A stretch of DNA of 64,000 nucleotides from the NCBI RefSeq assembly GCF_946892675.1, contig NZ_CAMPOV010000002.1:496001-560000 (forward strand), written 5' to 3'. This document shows positions 52,534-61,880 of this stretch, one piece after another (position 1 is the first letter of the stretch; each line of letters begins with the position of its first letter). A program made the position numbers and the translations under genes. The notes below the pieces were generated by a model. The model was not told where the DNA came from, did not search any database, and saw only the letters and a list, made by a program, of their open reading frames with translations. Origin of the DNA: Arthrobacter sp. Marseille-P9274. Its GTDB lineage: Bacteria; Actinomycetota; Actinomycetes; Actinomycetales; Micrococcaceae.

Positions 52534-52949
52534 GAGCCGCTTTCTCGGACGTTCCGGAAGGCCCGGAAGACATTAAGGTGGAGTGGCGGCGCCTTCGGTG
52601 AGGCATTCCGGCGCAAGAATCGGGCGCCGTTCGAAGAGACCGCAATTCAGGTTATGCCCCGGCCGGTGCCGCGTCTATCCATCCAAAGGCGTATTCCGGA
52701 CAGCTACTGCCCTGATCATGCCGCCCCGAAGAGTCCGGACTCGACCCGGGAGCGGCGGGGACGCCCCGAGCAGGCACGCCACGGATTCGGGCCATGCAGT
52801 CGGGTGATGAGGTGGTGGCCTCCGGTCCTCCCCGCGCCGTCCTTGCGCGGAGTACCCTGAGGGCAGCATGACCGCTCCCGGGACGGGGCAACGCCGAGGA
52901 GCAGCACTTCGGGGCGCGGCCGGCGGGCTATTTGAGGCGGGGGCGGAAC
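52534..52949. other. Intergenic region between the ABC exporter and the PEP-utilizing enzyme gene
   Basis: These 416 bases separate two divergently transcribed units. No convincing gene or repeat is visible. A small reading frame from 52868 overlaps the downstream gene out of frame and is not supported. Confidence 0.5.
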
Positions 52950-55604
52950 ATGGCATTCATCAGGGACCTGGCGGACGTCGGCCGGACAGATCTCGCTTCG
53001 GCCGGCGGAAAGGGCGCCAACCTAGGCGAACTCGTGCGGGCCGGCTTCCCCGTGCCGCCTGGATTCGTGCTGGAGACGGCGGCCTACGATGCGTTCGTCG
53101 CCGCCAACGGCATTGGTCCGCAAATCCTGGCCGCGGCCGACCTCCCGGCCGAGTCGGCGCCACAGGCCTACGAGGAGGCCTCCGCCCGCATCCGCGCCCT
53201 GTTCACCGGCGGCACCGTTCCCGCCGACATCGCCGCGGAGCTGGCCGAAGCGCTCAGCCGGCTGGCCGCCGACGCGGCGGTGGCGGTCCGGTCCTCCGCT
53301 ACCGCCGAAGACCTTCCGGGCGCCAGCTTCGCCGGGCAGCAGGAGACCTACCTTAACGTGCGCGGGCAGCAGGAGGTGGCCGCCGCCGTCGTTAACTGCT
53401 GGAGCTCGCTGTGGACGCCGCGGGCGATGGCCTACCGCGCCCGCGAGCGAATCGCGCCGTCCGATGTGCGCCTGGCAGTGGTGGTGCAGGACATGGTCGA
53501 CGCCGATGCGAGCGGCGTGATGTTCACCGCCAACCCGGCGGACGGGCGCCGCGACCAGCTGGCCATCAGCGCGGCCTGGGGACTGGGCGAGGCGGTAGTC
53601 GGCGGCACGGTGGGCACCGATGAGTTGATTGTCGACGCCGGATCGCGGCGCGTGCTGTCGCGGCAGGCCGGCGGGCAACGGGCGAGGACCGTGCCCGCCG
53701 GCAGCGGCGTGCGGGACGAGGAGCTGCCGGTGGCGCTCCGCGGCAAGCCTGTGCTCGACGACGCGGCGGCGGCCCGGCTGGCGGATTTGGGGACGCGCAT
53801 CGCCGCACTGTTCGGCACGCCCCAGGACATCGAATGGTCGCTGGCCGGCGGCGAGGTGTGGATCCTGCAGGCGCGGCCGATCACCGCTCTGCCGGAGCCG
53901 AGCGCCGCACCGCCGACGGACTGGAACGTCCCCTACCCGGGCGGCATGTACTTCCGGGCCAGCATCGTGGAGCAAATGCCGGATCCGCTCACACCGCTGT
54001 TCGCAGACATGGTGGACGGTTCGGTGACCCGCTCGCTGGGAGCCCTGATGTACCGCGTGATGGGGCGCAAACTGCTGAACGACGGCGATGTCCGGTTTCC
54101 GACGGTGAACGGCTACGCCTATTACTACTACCGGAACTCGGTGATGCTGCGGATGACGGCCAGGACGTTGCCGGCGATGCTGAAACTGGCACGCGGCGGG
54201 GCCAACATGGGCCTGAAGGGCTGGCGCGAGTACGGCCACCCGCGCTACGCGGCGACGGTACGGGAGTGGGCCGGGAAGCGGCCGGAGGAACTGGACGGCA
54301 CGGAGCTGCTGGACGGCGTCGGGACGCTGCTGGACGCCGGCACCGAATACTACACGGCGGTGCAATCCGTCATTCCGGCCGCCGCGTCCAGCGAGATGCT
54401 CTTCACCGCCTTCTACGACAAGCTGGTCCGCCGGGCCGGGGATCCGCCCGCGTCCGCGTTCCTGCTGGGCTTCGACAGCGCGCCCATCCGGGCCGAGAAG
54501 TCGCTCTACGACCTGGCCGCCTGGTCGCGGCAGCAGCCCGGGCTGGCCGAAGCACTCCTGGCGGTTCCGGTGGCTGCGCTGGCACAGGCTCTGCGGGACG
54601 GGACCGAGCCGGCAGGCGTTCCCGCGGACCTGTGGGATTCCTGGCGTGAGCGTTTCATCGGGCACCTGGACCGCTTCGGCCACGCCGTCTACAACCTCGA
54701 CTTCGCCGTCGCGGTGCCGGCAGACGCCCCGGCCCCGCACCTGGAAACCATCCGGTTCTACCTGGGCGGCCGGGGCCAGGACCCGCACCGGCGGCAGCAG
54801 CTCTCGGCCGCCCGGCGGGACGAGCTGACCGCCGCGGTGTTGGCCCGGCTCGGGTTGGCGCGCCGCCGCGGCTTCCTCCGGCTGCTGCGCTGGGCCCAGG
54901 CGGCCGCGCCGGTGCGTGAGGACGCGCTGGCCGATGTCGGACTGGCCTGGCCGCTGCTGCGGCGGATGCTGCGCGAACTCGGCCGGCGCCTGGCCGCCTC
55001 CGGCGTGATCGCCGAGCCGGAAGACATTTTCTGGCTCCGCCACGGCGAGCTCCGCGCGGCGGTGGACTTCGGCCTCGCGGACGCGGCCGGCGGCAGCGGA
55101 CCCGCCATCACTGGGGCCGCGGCACCGGTCCGGGCGGGGGCCGCCGAACAGCGCAGGATGCTCTGGCGCGGCCAGCGCCGGGCCACCGCGCCCCAGATGC
55201 TGCCTCAGCGGCCCTGGATGAACAGGTTGTTCGGCTCGATGATGCCCGCCGGCGCCCAGGACCAGCAGGGGGACACCATCCGTGGCATCGGCGCCAGCCC
55301 CGGCCAGGTGACGGCCGCCGCCAACGTGCTGGGCGGCCCGGAGGACTTCGGCCGGATGCGCGAGGGGGACGTCCTCGTCGCGCGGATGACCACGCCGGCC
55401 TGGACCTCGCTATTCGCGATGGCCTCCGCCGTGGTGACCGACGTCGGAGGTCCGCTCAGCCACAGCTCCATCGTCGCCCGCGAGTACGGCATCCCCGCCG
55501 TGCTCGCGACCGGCGTCGCTACGCAGCAGCTCGCCGCCGGAGACCTCGTCCACGTGGACGGCGACGCCGGCACCGTCGCCGTCGTCAAACACTCCGGCAA
55601 GTAG
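52950..55604 (+). CDS. PEP-utilizing phosphotransferase (PEP synthase/rifampin phosphotransferase-like)
   Basis: The 884-residue protein has an N-terminal ATP-grasp domain (GGKGANLGELVRAGFPVPPG, AVRSSATAEDLPGASFAGQQ, ending in EVWILQARPIT near residue 320). A long middle domain (about 330-770) follows, then a C-terminal swivelling domain with the phospho-histidine in GGPLSHSSIVAREYGIPAV. This order and length fit rifampin phosphotransferase (Rph) better than true PEP synthase, which has a C-terminal PEP-binding barrel. The target could be rifamycin or another molecule; the sequence alone does not decide. Confidence 0.82.
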   Translation: MAFIRDLADVGRTDLASAGGKGANLGELVRAGFPVPPGFVLETAAYDAFVAANGIGPQILAAADLPAESAPQAYEEASARIRALFTGGTVPADIAAELAEALSRLAADAAVAVRSSATAEDLPGASFAGQQETYLNVRGQQEVAAAVVNCWSSLWTPRAMAYRARERIAPSDVRLAVVVQDMVDADASGVMFTANPADGRRDQLAISAAWGLGEAVVGGTVGTDELIVDAGSRRVLSRQAGGQRARTVPAGSGVRDEELPVALRGKPVLDDAAAARLADLGTRIAALFGTPQDIEWSLAGGEVWILQARPITALPEPSAAPPTDWNVPYPGGMYFRASIVEQMPDPLTPLFADMVDGSVTRSLGALMYRVMGRKLLNDGDVRFPTVNGYAYYYYRNSVMLRMTARTLPAMLKLARGGANMGLKGWREYGHPRYAATVREWAGKRPEELDGTELLDGVGTLLDAGTEYYTAVQSVIPAAASSEMLFTAFYDKLVRRAGDPPASAFLLGFDSAPIRAEKSLYDLAAWSRQQPGLAEALLAVPVAALAQALRDGTEPAGVPADLWDSWRERFIGHLDRFGHAVYNLDFAVAVPADAPAPHLETIRFYLGGRGQDPHRRQQLSAARRDELTAAVLARLGLARRRGFLRLLRWAQAAAPVREDALADVGLAWPLLRRMLRELGRRLAASGVIAEPEDIFWLRHGELRAAVDFGLADAAGGSGPAITGAAAPVRAGAAEQRRMLWRGQRRATAPQMLPQRPWMNRLFGSMMPAGAQDQQGDTIRGIGASPGQVTAAANVLGGPEDFGRMREGDVLVARMTTPAWTSLFAMASAVVTDVGGPLSHSSIVAREYGIPAVLATGVATQQLAAGDLVHVDGDAGTVAVVKHSGK

Positions 55605-55857
55605 AACCCTGCCTGCCCCTGGCGCAGGCTCCGCCTTCGGGAACCGAACGAACCCGCCTGCCCAATCCGGCCCCGAAGTCCCAGCCGCCAGCGGCCCGGG
55701 AGGCATTCGTGGAAAAACGTTCTGACTAGCCAATATGCTCCGAATCACTTATATTTCTGCGTAAGTCCGGATGAAGCCGGAAGCAGGGCACGGAACTTGC
55801 CGGATTGGCGCGGTGGCTGCCCTGCCTGCACAGCCAAGTTGGGGACAGGAATTCCAC

Positions 55858-57006
55858 GTGACATCACGACTGCGCTTTGCGCTGCTCACCGGCACCGTTG
55901 CCGCCGCTCTCGCCCTCGGTGCCGCACCGGCCCAGGCCGCCGCCCAGGATGCCGCCCAACAGCCGGCCGAGACCGCTGAATCCGCGCCCGCGGCCAGCCC
56001 CGACACGAATGCTGTCGGGGCCGCTGCCTCGGAATCGGCTTCTTTCGCCGCGTCCGCACCGGCTGACACCCTGCCGGCTCCGGTATCCGTTCCCGCCGGG
56101 ACCGAAGAGGCCCTGGCGGACGCCGTGATCCCCCTGCTGGCGGAGGACCCCCCTTTCGACAGCAACGGCGGAGCACTGAATGAAACAGCTGGCGGGGTCG
56201 CCGGCGGATCTGGCGAGGCGACAAGCCCTGCGGACAGCGGCTCCGAAGGGGAACCGGCGACGCCTGCCCCGGCCTTTCCTGAAACCGATCCGTCGTCCGG
56301 CGCCGGAATCGAACCCGCACCCGAGACCGAGCCCGCCGGTCCCGGTGCCGGACCGGCTGCCCCTGCAGAGGAGCCGCCTGCACAGCCCGGGCCCACGCCT
56401 GCTGCTCCCCCGGCCGCAGATCCCACGCGCGTCGAGTCCATCGTGGTGGGCGGACGAACTCTGACCCATGCCGATTTCAATATTCCCGATGACATCGCCG
56501 CCAGCGACGAAGAGACGATCAACCGCTGGATGGAGGAGAACTTCGAACTGGTGCTCGAATCCGACGGCATGACATACCTCGTTGATCTCATGTTGGGCTA
56601 CCTCATGGCCGACGACCTGGATGGCCTGGCCGCCCTGATCCGCGAAATGACTGTCTCCGACCCGGCTGCCGGCGAAGAACTGATCCAGTGGATGTATGAA
56701 CTGTTCCAGGGGGTGGGTGAATGGCCCGTCGACTTTGAGGACTGGCCCATTGACGCCGAGCCCGCCCCCGCGCAGGCTCCAGGCCGCGAACCCGCCCCAG
56801 AGATCTCGCCCGCCAGCCTCGACGTAGCTCCGGCCGCAGGCCCCGCTCCGGAGGCGCCCCAGACGGACGTTGCACCCTCAGCCGCCCCGGCCAACGAGCT
56901 GGCCCAGACCGGCACTGCCGACACCCTGTGGCTCACCTCCGGCGGAGCAGGACTCTTGCTCCTCGGCGCCACCCTCATCGGATGGCGCCGCCTGAGCACC
57001 CATTGA
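55858..57006 (+). CDS. Cell-wall-anchored Pro/Ala-rich surface protein with LAXTG sorting signal
   Basis: The 382-residue protein starts at GTG 55858 with a signal peptide (RFALLTGTVAAALALGAAPAQA). A long Pro/Ala/Glu-rich low-complexity region follows. A compact acidic domain (about 200-300: TLTHADFNIPDDIAAS, DLMLGYLMADDLDGL) and a second Pro-rich stretch come next. It ends with LAQTG (residues 348-352), a hydrophobic helix and Arg-Arg, a class E sortase signal. No sortase gene is in the window. The acidic domain is unrecognised. Confidence 0.82.
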   Translation: MTSRLRFALLTGTVAAALALGAAPAQAAAQDAAQQPAETAESAPAASPDTNAVGAAASESASFAASAPADTLPAPVSVPAGTEEALADAVIPLLAEDPPFDSNGGALNETAGGVAGGSGEATSPADSGSEGEPATPAPAFPETDPSSGAGIEPAPETEPAGPGAGPAAPAEEPPAQPGPTPAAPPAADPTRVESIVVGGRTLTHADFNIPDDIAASDEETINRWMEENFELVLESDGMTYLVDLMLGYLMADDLDGLAALIREMTVSDPAAGEELIQWMYELFQGVGEWPVDFEDWPIDAEPAPAQAPGREPAPEISPASLDVAPAAGPAPEAPQTDVAPSAAPANELAQTGTADTLWLTSGGAGLLLLGATLIGWRRLSTH

Positions 57007-57191
57007 CGCCGGAATAGCCCTGCGATGGAGGATCGGGCCTATCGCCGATAACGGCGCATATGTAGCGAGGAATTCCACTCGTTGTTATCGAGGCAGGCCC
57101 GTTCTGATCCTGAATAGGACCAGGGTTCAACTCCTGTGGAGCAAACAAGCCGAGAGCCAGTAACAAAGGCCGCAGCAAGTTCCGGACGGGA

Positions 57192-57565
57192 TTACGCGCC
57201 AGCTGGCTCTGCCGCTGGATCATTTGCAGGACGATCAAGTGGTGAGGTGGACACCCGCGGTGCCACTGACTCGCGATAATGCCGCGAAGGCTGGGTATAG
57301 CCGTGGCGTTCGTAGAATCGGTGGGCTTGCTGACGTTGGTTTGATGTCGAAAGCTCCAACACGGGGGCTCCCATATCCAGCGCCACTTGCTCCGTCGCTT
57401 CCAAGAGCAACGCACCGACACCGCGGGAACGCTCGGCTTCATCCACCACCAAGGCAGTGAGTCTGGCCTTATAACGCCCTCGGTAAGAAACGGCACCCGA
57501 TGGACGTGCGCCAGACCGAATACTCGAGTCCCTGCCTCCGTCAGGATGCTGACCTGCCCGATCAT
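57192..57565 (-). pseudogene. GNAT acetyltransferase remnant, frameshifted and 5'-truncated
   Basis: One frame encodes a GNAT N-terminal strand pair (GQVSILTEAGTRVFGLAHVHRV). After about 57475 the homology continues in another frame (YKARLTALVVDEAERSRGVGALLLEATEQ to HRFYERHGYTQPSRHY). The acetyl-CoA loop RSRGVG and the C-terminal FYERHGY are intact, but the frames do not join and the usual first 40-60 residues are missing. No start or ribosome site fits. Confidence 0.7.
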
Positions 57566-57604
57566 CCGGGATCCCGTGGACTTCTGACAACCCGGCGAGG
57601 ACAC

Positions 57605-57630
57605 GGGCGGGGCCACTGGAAACCCCGCCC
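57605..57630. terminator. Hairpin between the threonine aldolase gene and the GNAT remnant
   Basis: GGGCGGGG and CCCCGCCC form an 8-bp stem with a 10-base loop. A second small hairpin (CCCGCC/GGCGGG) follows at about 57643-57661. They lie just past the end of the operon, read on the minus strand. Confidence 0.5.
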
Positions 57631-57695
57631 GATCGGAAAGTACCCGCCGCTAGTTGGCGGGCACGTCTCCCTGACTCGACGCTAGCTGTGTGAAG

Positions 57696-58790
57696 CTAGG
57701 CGACTACGGCAGCTTCTACGGCTGCCACCAGAGATTGCACATCGGTTTCGGTGGTGTCCCAGGAACACATCCACCGGACTTCGCCGCGCACCTGGTCCCA
57801 GTCGTAAAAGCGGAAGGATTCCCGGACTTGCGCGGCTGCCCCGGGTGGAAGAACGGCAAAGACACCATTGGACTCTGTGGCTTGTGTCAAGGCGACACCG
57901 TCGATGGCCGAGACGCCTGCGCTGAGACGTTGCGCCATCTCGTTGGCGTGACCGGCGGACCGCAACCACAATCCATCCGTTAGCAGGGCTATCAGTTGCG
58001 CGGAGACATAACGCATCTTCGAGGCAAGCTGCATGTTCATCTTGCGCAGGTAGTGCAGGCCCGGATCGGACTCTGAGTTGAGCCAGACAACGGCTTCGCC
58101 GAACAGCAGTCCGTTCTTGGTGCCGCCAAAAGACAGGACATCGACACCGACTTCGGTGGTGAATGCCCGCAGGGGAAGCCCGAGATGTGCTGCAGCGTTG
58201 GCCAGCCTCGCCCCGTCCAAGTGCAGTTTCATCCCCCTCGCATGGACGTGCTCAGCAATCCGTTGAATTTCTTCCGGCGTATAGCAAGTGCCGAGTTCGG
58301 TGGTCTGGGTGATCGATACGACGAGCGGTTGCGCGCGATGCTCGTCTCCCCATCCCCAAGCTTCGGCGTCGATCAATTCCGGAGTGAGTTTGCCGTCCGG
58401 TGTTGTGATCGGCAGGAGCTTCATTCCGCCAATCCGTTCCGGGGCGCCGTTTTCATCGGTATTAATATGTGCTGTTGCCGCGCAGATGACAGCGCCCCAG
58501 CGCGGGAGCAGGGCTTGTAAGGCAAGGACATTGGCCGCGGTTCCGTTGAAGACGGGAAATGCGGTAGTGGCTTTCCCGAAATGGGACTGGACGACCTGTT
58601 GAAGCGCCCGCGTGTAGACGTCTTCGCCGTACGCAGTGACATGGCCCTCGTTGGCTGCCTGAACTGCTGCGATGATTTCGGGGTGAGCCCCGGCGTAGTT
58701 ATCCGAGGCGAATCCCCGGTAGTTCGGGTCGTGCAGGCGCCCCGCCAGTAGCAGCGGGCCGCCTGCTTTGGATTCAACGCTGACGCTCAT
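57696..58790 (-). CDS. Low-specificity L-threonine aldolase-like PLP enzyme
   Basis: The 364-residue fold-type I PLP protein has the N-terminal FASDNYAGAHPEI, HLDGARLANAA (Asp binding the PLP ring) and the PLP lysine in SFGGTKNG (Lys225). The family splits threonine or allo-threonine into glycine and acetaldehyde. It is the third gene of an operon with an SDR and a DUF6421 protein, with a four-base start/stop overlap. A specialised beta-hydroxy amino acid substrate is possible. Confidence 0.88.
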   Translation of the reverse strand: MSVSVESKAGGPLLLAGRLHDPNYRGFASDNYAGAHPEIIAAVQAANEGHVTAYGEDVYTRALQQVVQSHFGKATTAFPVFNGTAANVLALQALLPRWGAVICAATAHINTDENGAPERIGGMKLLPITTPDGKLTPELIDAEAWGWGDEHRAQPLVVSITQTTELGTCYTPEEIQRIAEHVHARGMKLHLDGARLANAAAHLGLPLRAFTTEVGVDVLSFGGTKNGLLFGEAVVWLNSESDPGLHYLRKMNMQLASKMRYVSAQLIALLTDGLWLRSAGHANEMAQRLSAGVSAIDGVALTQATESNGVFAVLPPGAAAQVRESFRFYDWDQVRGEVRWMCSWDTTETDVQSLVAAVEAAVVA

Positions 58791-59545
58791 GCCGGTACAC
58801 CTGCAAGGTGGCCGGTCGTGAGGGGCAAGCGCTGCCCGTTGATCTGTTCTGCCTCCAGGTCGAAGATCCGGTGTACTGCGTCGGCAAGGACACTGACATC
58901 GGTGAATCCCGGAAATTTGCGTTCCGGGCGGGCTGCGCGCATCCGGTCATCTACCAGGGCCTTGACGACGAAGACCAAGGCGGCTGAGTGCTGAGCGGAG
59001 AGAGGTCTTTCGCTTCCTCTGTGCCGTAGCCGGAATCCGTCCGCCATGGCCAAGGTCCAACACTCGGCGGCGGATTTGACGGCAGCATAGGCGGCGCCGT
59101 CCGCTGTGGGCGAGGAAGCGGACTGTGCGGAAACGATGGCTAAACGTCCCACCGGGGAGGCAGCCACGTCATCGTAAAATGCGCGGCTGGTGTTCCTCAG
59201 GGTGGTGAGAACGCTGGTGTGCAGGAAGTCCCAGTCTTCATCCGTCTGGCCTTTTATGCCGGTACCGCCGCGCCACCCTCCTACGAGATGGATCAGGCCG
59301 TCCACGGGACCCAGATCGTGCCGGACAGACTCGGCCAAGTCGTCAACGGCTTGCAGGTCAGCGAGATTGCAGACGTAACCCGTAACGTTGTCGTATGCGG
59401 CCGAGAGCTCCCGCACTCGGTCCGCAAGAATGTCCACGGCGGCAACGCGTGCCCCTGCTCGCGAAAGGGTATCTACTACGGCAACGCCGGCAGCGCTTGT
59501 CGAACCGGCGACGACGACCGTACGCCCCGACAGGTCCTGGCTCAT
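58787..59545 (-). CDS. Short-chain dehydrogenase/reductase
   Basis: This 252-residue SDR has the cofactor motif GSTSAAG (residues 14-20), the aspartate VDIL typical of NAD preference, and the catalytic set Ser139, Tyr153, Lys157 (YAAVK). The C-terminus after residue 165 is less typical. It overlaps both neighbours by four bases, so the three genes are tightly coupled. Substrate unknown. Confidence 0.88.
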   Translation of the reverse strand: MSQDLSGRTVVVAGSTSAAGVAVVDTLSRAGARVAAVDILADRVRELSAAYDNVTGYVCNLADLQAVDDLAESVRHDLGPVDGLIHLVGGWRGGTGIKGQTDEDWDFLHTSVLTTLRNTSRAFYDDVAASPVGRLAIVSAQSASSPTADGAAYAAVKSAAECWTLAMADGFRLRHRGSERPLSAQHSAALVFVVKALVDDRMRAARPERKFPGFTDVSVLADAVHRIFDLEAEQINGQRLPLTTGHLAGVPA

Positions 59546-60945
59546 GCGCCCACCTTGCCCTCAGTCTTCACAGGGCTCTTACCAGTGATGCCGGCGGTAG
59601 ATTCAATGACCGAGCGCATCTTCTTCTCCAGTGCTTCGTAGAACATCGACAGGGGAAATTCGTCATCAAGGACCTGGTCCGTCAGGCCCTTGGGAGGGCC
59701 ATCGAGCGGAAGGGCCTTCGGCCCCTTGGCCCACACGGAGGCCGGGTTGGGGGTGAGGGTTTCTGAAACGAGCTGATAGGCAGCCAGCCAGTGTGCGGTC
59801 TTCGGCCGGTCGATCGAACGCCAGTAGAGTTCCTCGACGCGGAGACCAAGCTCGACGACGACGCCGGCGACGTCCTTCCAGTCAATGCTCAACTTTCCAT
59901 CGGTCCAGTGCAGGACCCGGTGCTGGTGCATCCAGGCAAACAATAATTGGCCGCCCACAGCGTCGTAGTTACGGACCCGATTGCCGGTAATCGCGAAGCG
60001 GAAAATGCGATCGAAAATCACGGCGTACTGGACCAGCTTGGCGTGCTTGCGGGCGTCCTCGGACGCCGATTCGTCCCGCTCGATGAGGACTGATTCGCGG
60101 AAGGCGGTCAGGTCACAGCGCAGCTCCTCGAGGGAGTAGAGGAAGTAAGGCATCCGCTGCTTGATCATGAACGGGTCAAAGGGCAGGTCACCGCGCATGT
60201 GGGTCCGGTCATGAATCAGATCCCACATGACGAAGGTCTTCTCCGTGAGGTGCTGGTCCTCGATCAATTCCGCCGCATCAGCGGGCAGGTCCAGGGAGGT
60301 TATCTCGGCAGCAGCCTTCAGGACGCGACGAAACCGGGCAGCTTCACGGTCCGCAAAAATGCCTCCCCAAGTGAACGATGGAGTACTCCGGACCGCCACG
60401 CTCTCCGGGAAGAGTACTGCGGAGTTCGTATCATAGCCGGGTGTGAAGTCGACGAAGCTGATGGGGACGAACAGCTTGTTGGAGTAGTTTCCTGCCTCCA
60501 GTTCAGCAACGAAAGAAGGCCAAATGACTTCAATGAGGACGGCTTCAAAGTAGCGGTTGGTGCTGCCGTTCTGCGTGTACATGGGGAACACGACCAGGTG
60601 CGGCAGTCCATCGATGCGCCACTGCTCGGGGTGGAAGGCTACCAACGAGTTGAGGAAATCAGGCACGACGAAGCCCCCGGATGCCCACCGCTGGAAGTCC
60701 TGCACGAGCAGTTCAAGGTATTCCGTGTCGTGAGACAGATGGGGGCGCAGGTCGTCGATTGAGTCAGTAATGATGCTGACATTCCGCCGGGCCTGCTCGT
60801 GGTCTGCGGGTTCCGGAACGGAACCGTCCTGCGCCTGAACCTGCTGCAGTCCAATGACAGCCGTCTTCAGAGCCTGCCATCCCGGGAGCGCTTGGAGGTC
60901 ATCTGCCAGGGTGGTTGCCGCTTCCGGGTTTGCGATTACGGACAT
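59542..60945 (-). CDS. DUF6421-family protein
   Basis: The 467-residue soluble protein appears to be of the DUF6421 family, for which I know no function. A striking segment is WDLIHDRTHMRGDLPFDPF then FLYSLEELRCDL. His245 and His249 with Glu273/Glu274 and Asp278 look like a metal site (HxxxH followed by acidic residues). GGAAGGAAC precedes the ATG at 60945. It is the first gene of a three-gene operon with SDR and threonine aldolase-like enzymes, so it is probably an enzyme in the same small-molecule pathway. Confidence 0.75.
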   Translation of the reverse strand: MSVIANPEAATTLADDLQALPGWQALKTAVIGLQQVQAQDGSVPEPADHEQARRNVSIITDSIDDLRPHLSHDTEYLELLVQDFQRWASGGFVVPDFLNSLVAFHPEQWRIDGLPHLVVFPMYTQNGSTNRYFEAVLIEVIWPSFVAELEAGNYSNKLFVPISFVDFTPGYDTNSAVLFPESVAVRSTPSFTWGGIFADREAARFRRVLKAAAEITSLDLPADAAELIEDQHLTEKTFVMWDLIHDRTHMRGDLPFDPFMIKQRMPYFLYSLEELRCDLTAFRESVLIERDESASEDARKHAKLVQYAVIFDRIFRFAITGNRVRNYDAVGGQLLFAWMHQHRVLHWTDGKLSIDWKDVAGVVVELGLRVEELYWRSIDRPKTAHWLAAYQLVSETLTPNPASVWAKGPKALPLDGPPKGLTDQVLDDEFPLSMFYEALEKKMRSVIESTAGITGKSPVKTEGKVGA

Positions 60946-61880
60946 GCTCGTTCCTTCCGTTGGGGGAGTTCTCGACGAAGGTAGCAATGACTAAGCATGC
61001 GTGACTGATTAACAGGCAATACATAAGGAAGTCTTTTGCTAAGAAGAGCTTCCTCCCCCCGATGCCCACGCCGCCCTTAGGGACCGTCATCACAAGCCAT
61101 GCGGAATCGGCGTCCATGGATCCCCTGGCAGCCCTGAACGCAGAAGGCGCCGCATCGGCTGATCATCGCCGGCATCCCAAGCGGGAAATTCATCCTCGGG
61201 CACCTCGAACAACGGTGGAGCCCGCAGGCAGAGCCGCAACCGGTCAACGCTGTCGTGCCACTCGGAGTAATAGCGCGAGTGTGAGTCAAAGGCCAGTGGC
61301 AGCAGAGCCTCGGATCATCACACTGCGGCATCTAAATCGATCGTGGTGATGCAGCGGTTCCCCTGCTCCCGGTCTTCGGACACATGGTTCGCCCGTGGCC
61401 ACCGCAGCCTTAGCAGATCTTCAGGGCAGCTTACTCATCAGCGAAGAAGAAATCAGGAACTCTTACGCTTAGCGCGGGTAGTCCAGGCCTATACGTAAGG
61501 ACTAGGCTCGTCTGTCGTGCAACATTCGCTTCGCCAAAGAGCGCCTTCTTCTCGTGTGTTAGCTTGATCACCATCCTTCCTGGCCCCGGAGCGCCGGAAG
61601 TCTCCAATCCACCGCAGCTACCTTTCGGAGGCCCCATGGGACTGGGTTCCCACATGCAAACAAGTGACCGGGCTATTGCTCCCGACACGATGGAAACCGG
61701 TCTGCGTTTCGTTCCAGGACTGTTCTTCAGATCGGAGTCCACCACCGCGCAGGCAGGACTCAGCGGGACCGCTTTGGCCTTCCTGCTCGGCACGACAATC
61801 GCGGAAACCTGCACCAGTCGAGCCACCGGCGGCACGGGGAACCCGAGCCGGATCGCCTTGATGAACCTTGGCGGTGTTGC
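60946..61880. other. Long intergenic region between DUF6421 and permease genes
   Basis: This 935-base stretch is less GC-rich than its surroundings near 60985-61050 and holds no complete convincing gene. On the minus strand 61090-61314 is an open frame that looks like a gene remnant. The part from 61430 to 61880 contains overlapping frames on both strands with poor codon patterns. The permease promoter probably lies at its right end. Confidence 0.55.
61090..61314 (-). pseudogene. Possible C-terminal gene fragment (about 74 residues)
   Basis: The frame reads protein-like (SHSRYYSEWHDSVDRL, then PPLFEVPEDEFPAW, then PWTPIPHGL and a stop), but it has no start and a stop precedes it. Trp and acidic residues are placed as in a real domain. 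The family is not recognised. Confidence 0.3.

Noticed and set aside
57096-57131. tRNA 3'-half-like sequence containing GGGTTCAACTCC
   Set aside because: The T-stem pairs poorly and no acceptor, D or anticodon arms can be folded upstream. It may be a decayed remnant or chance.
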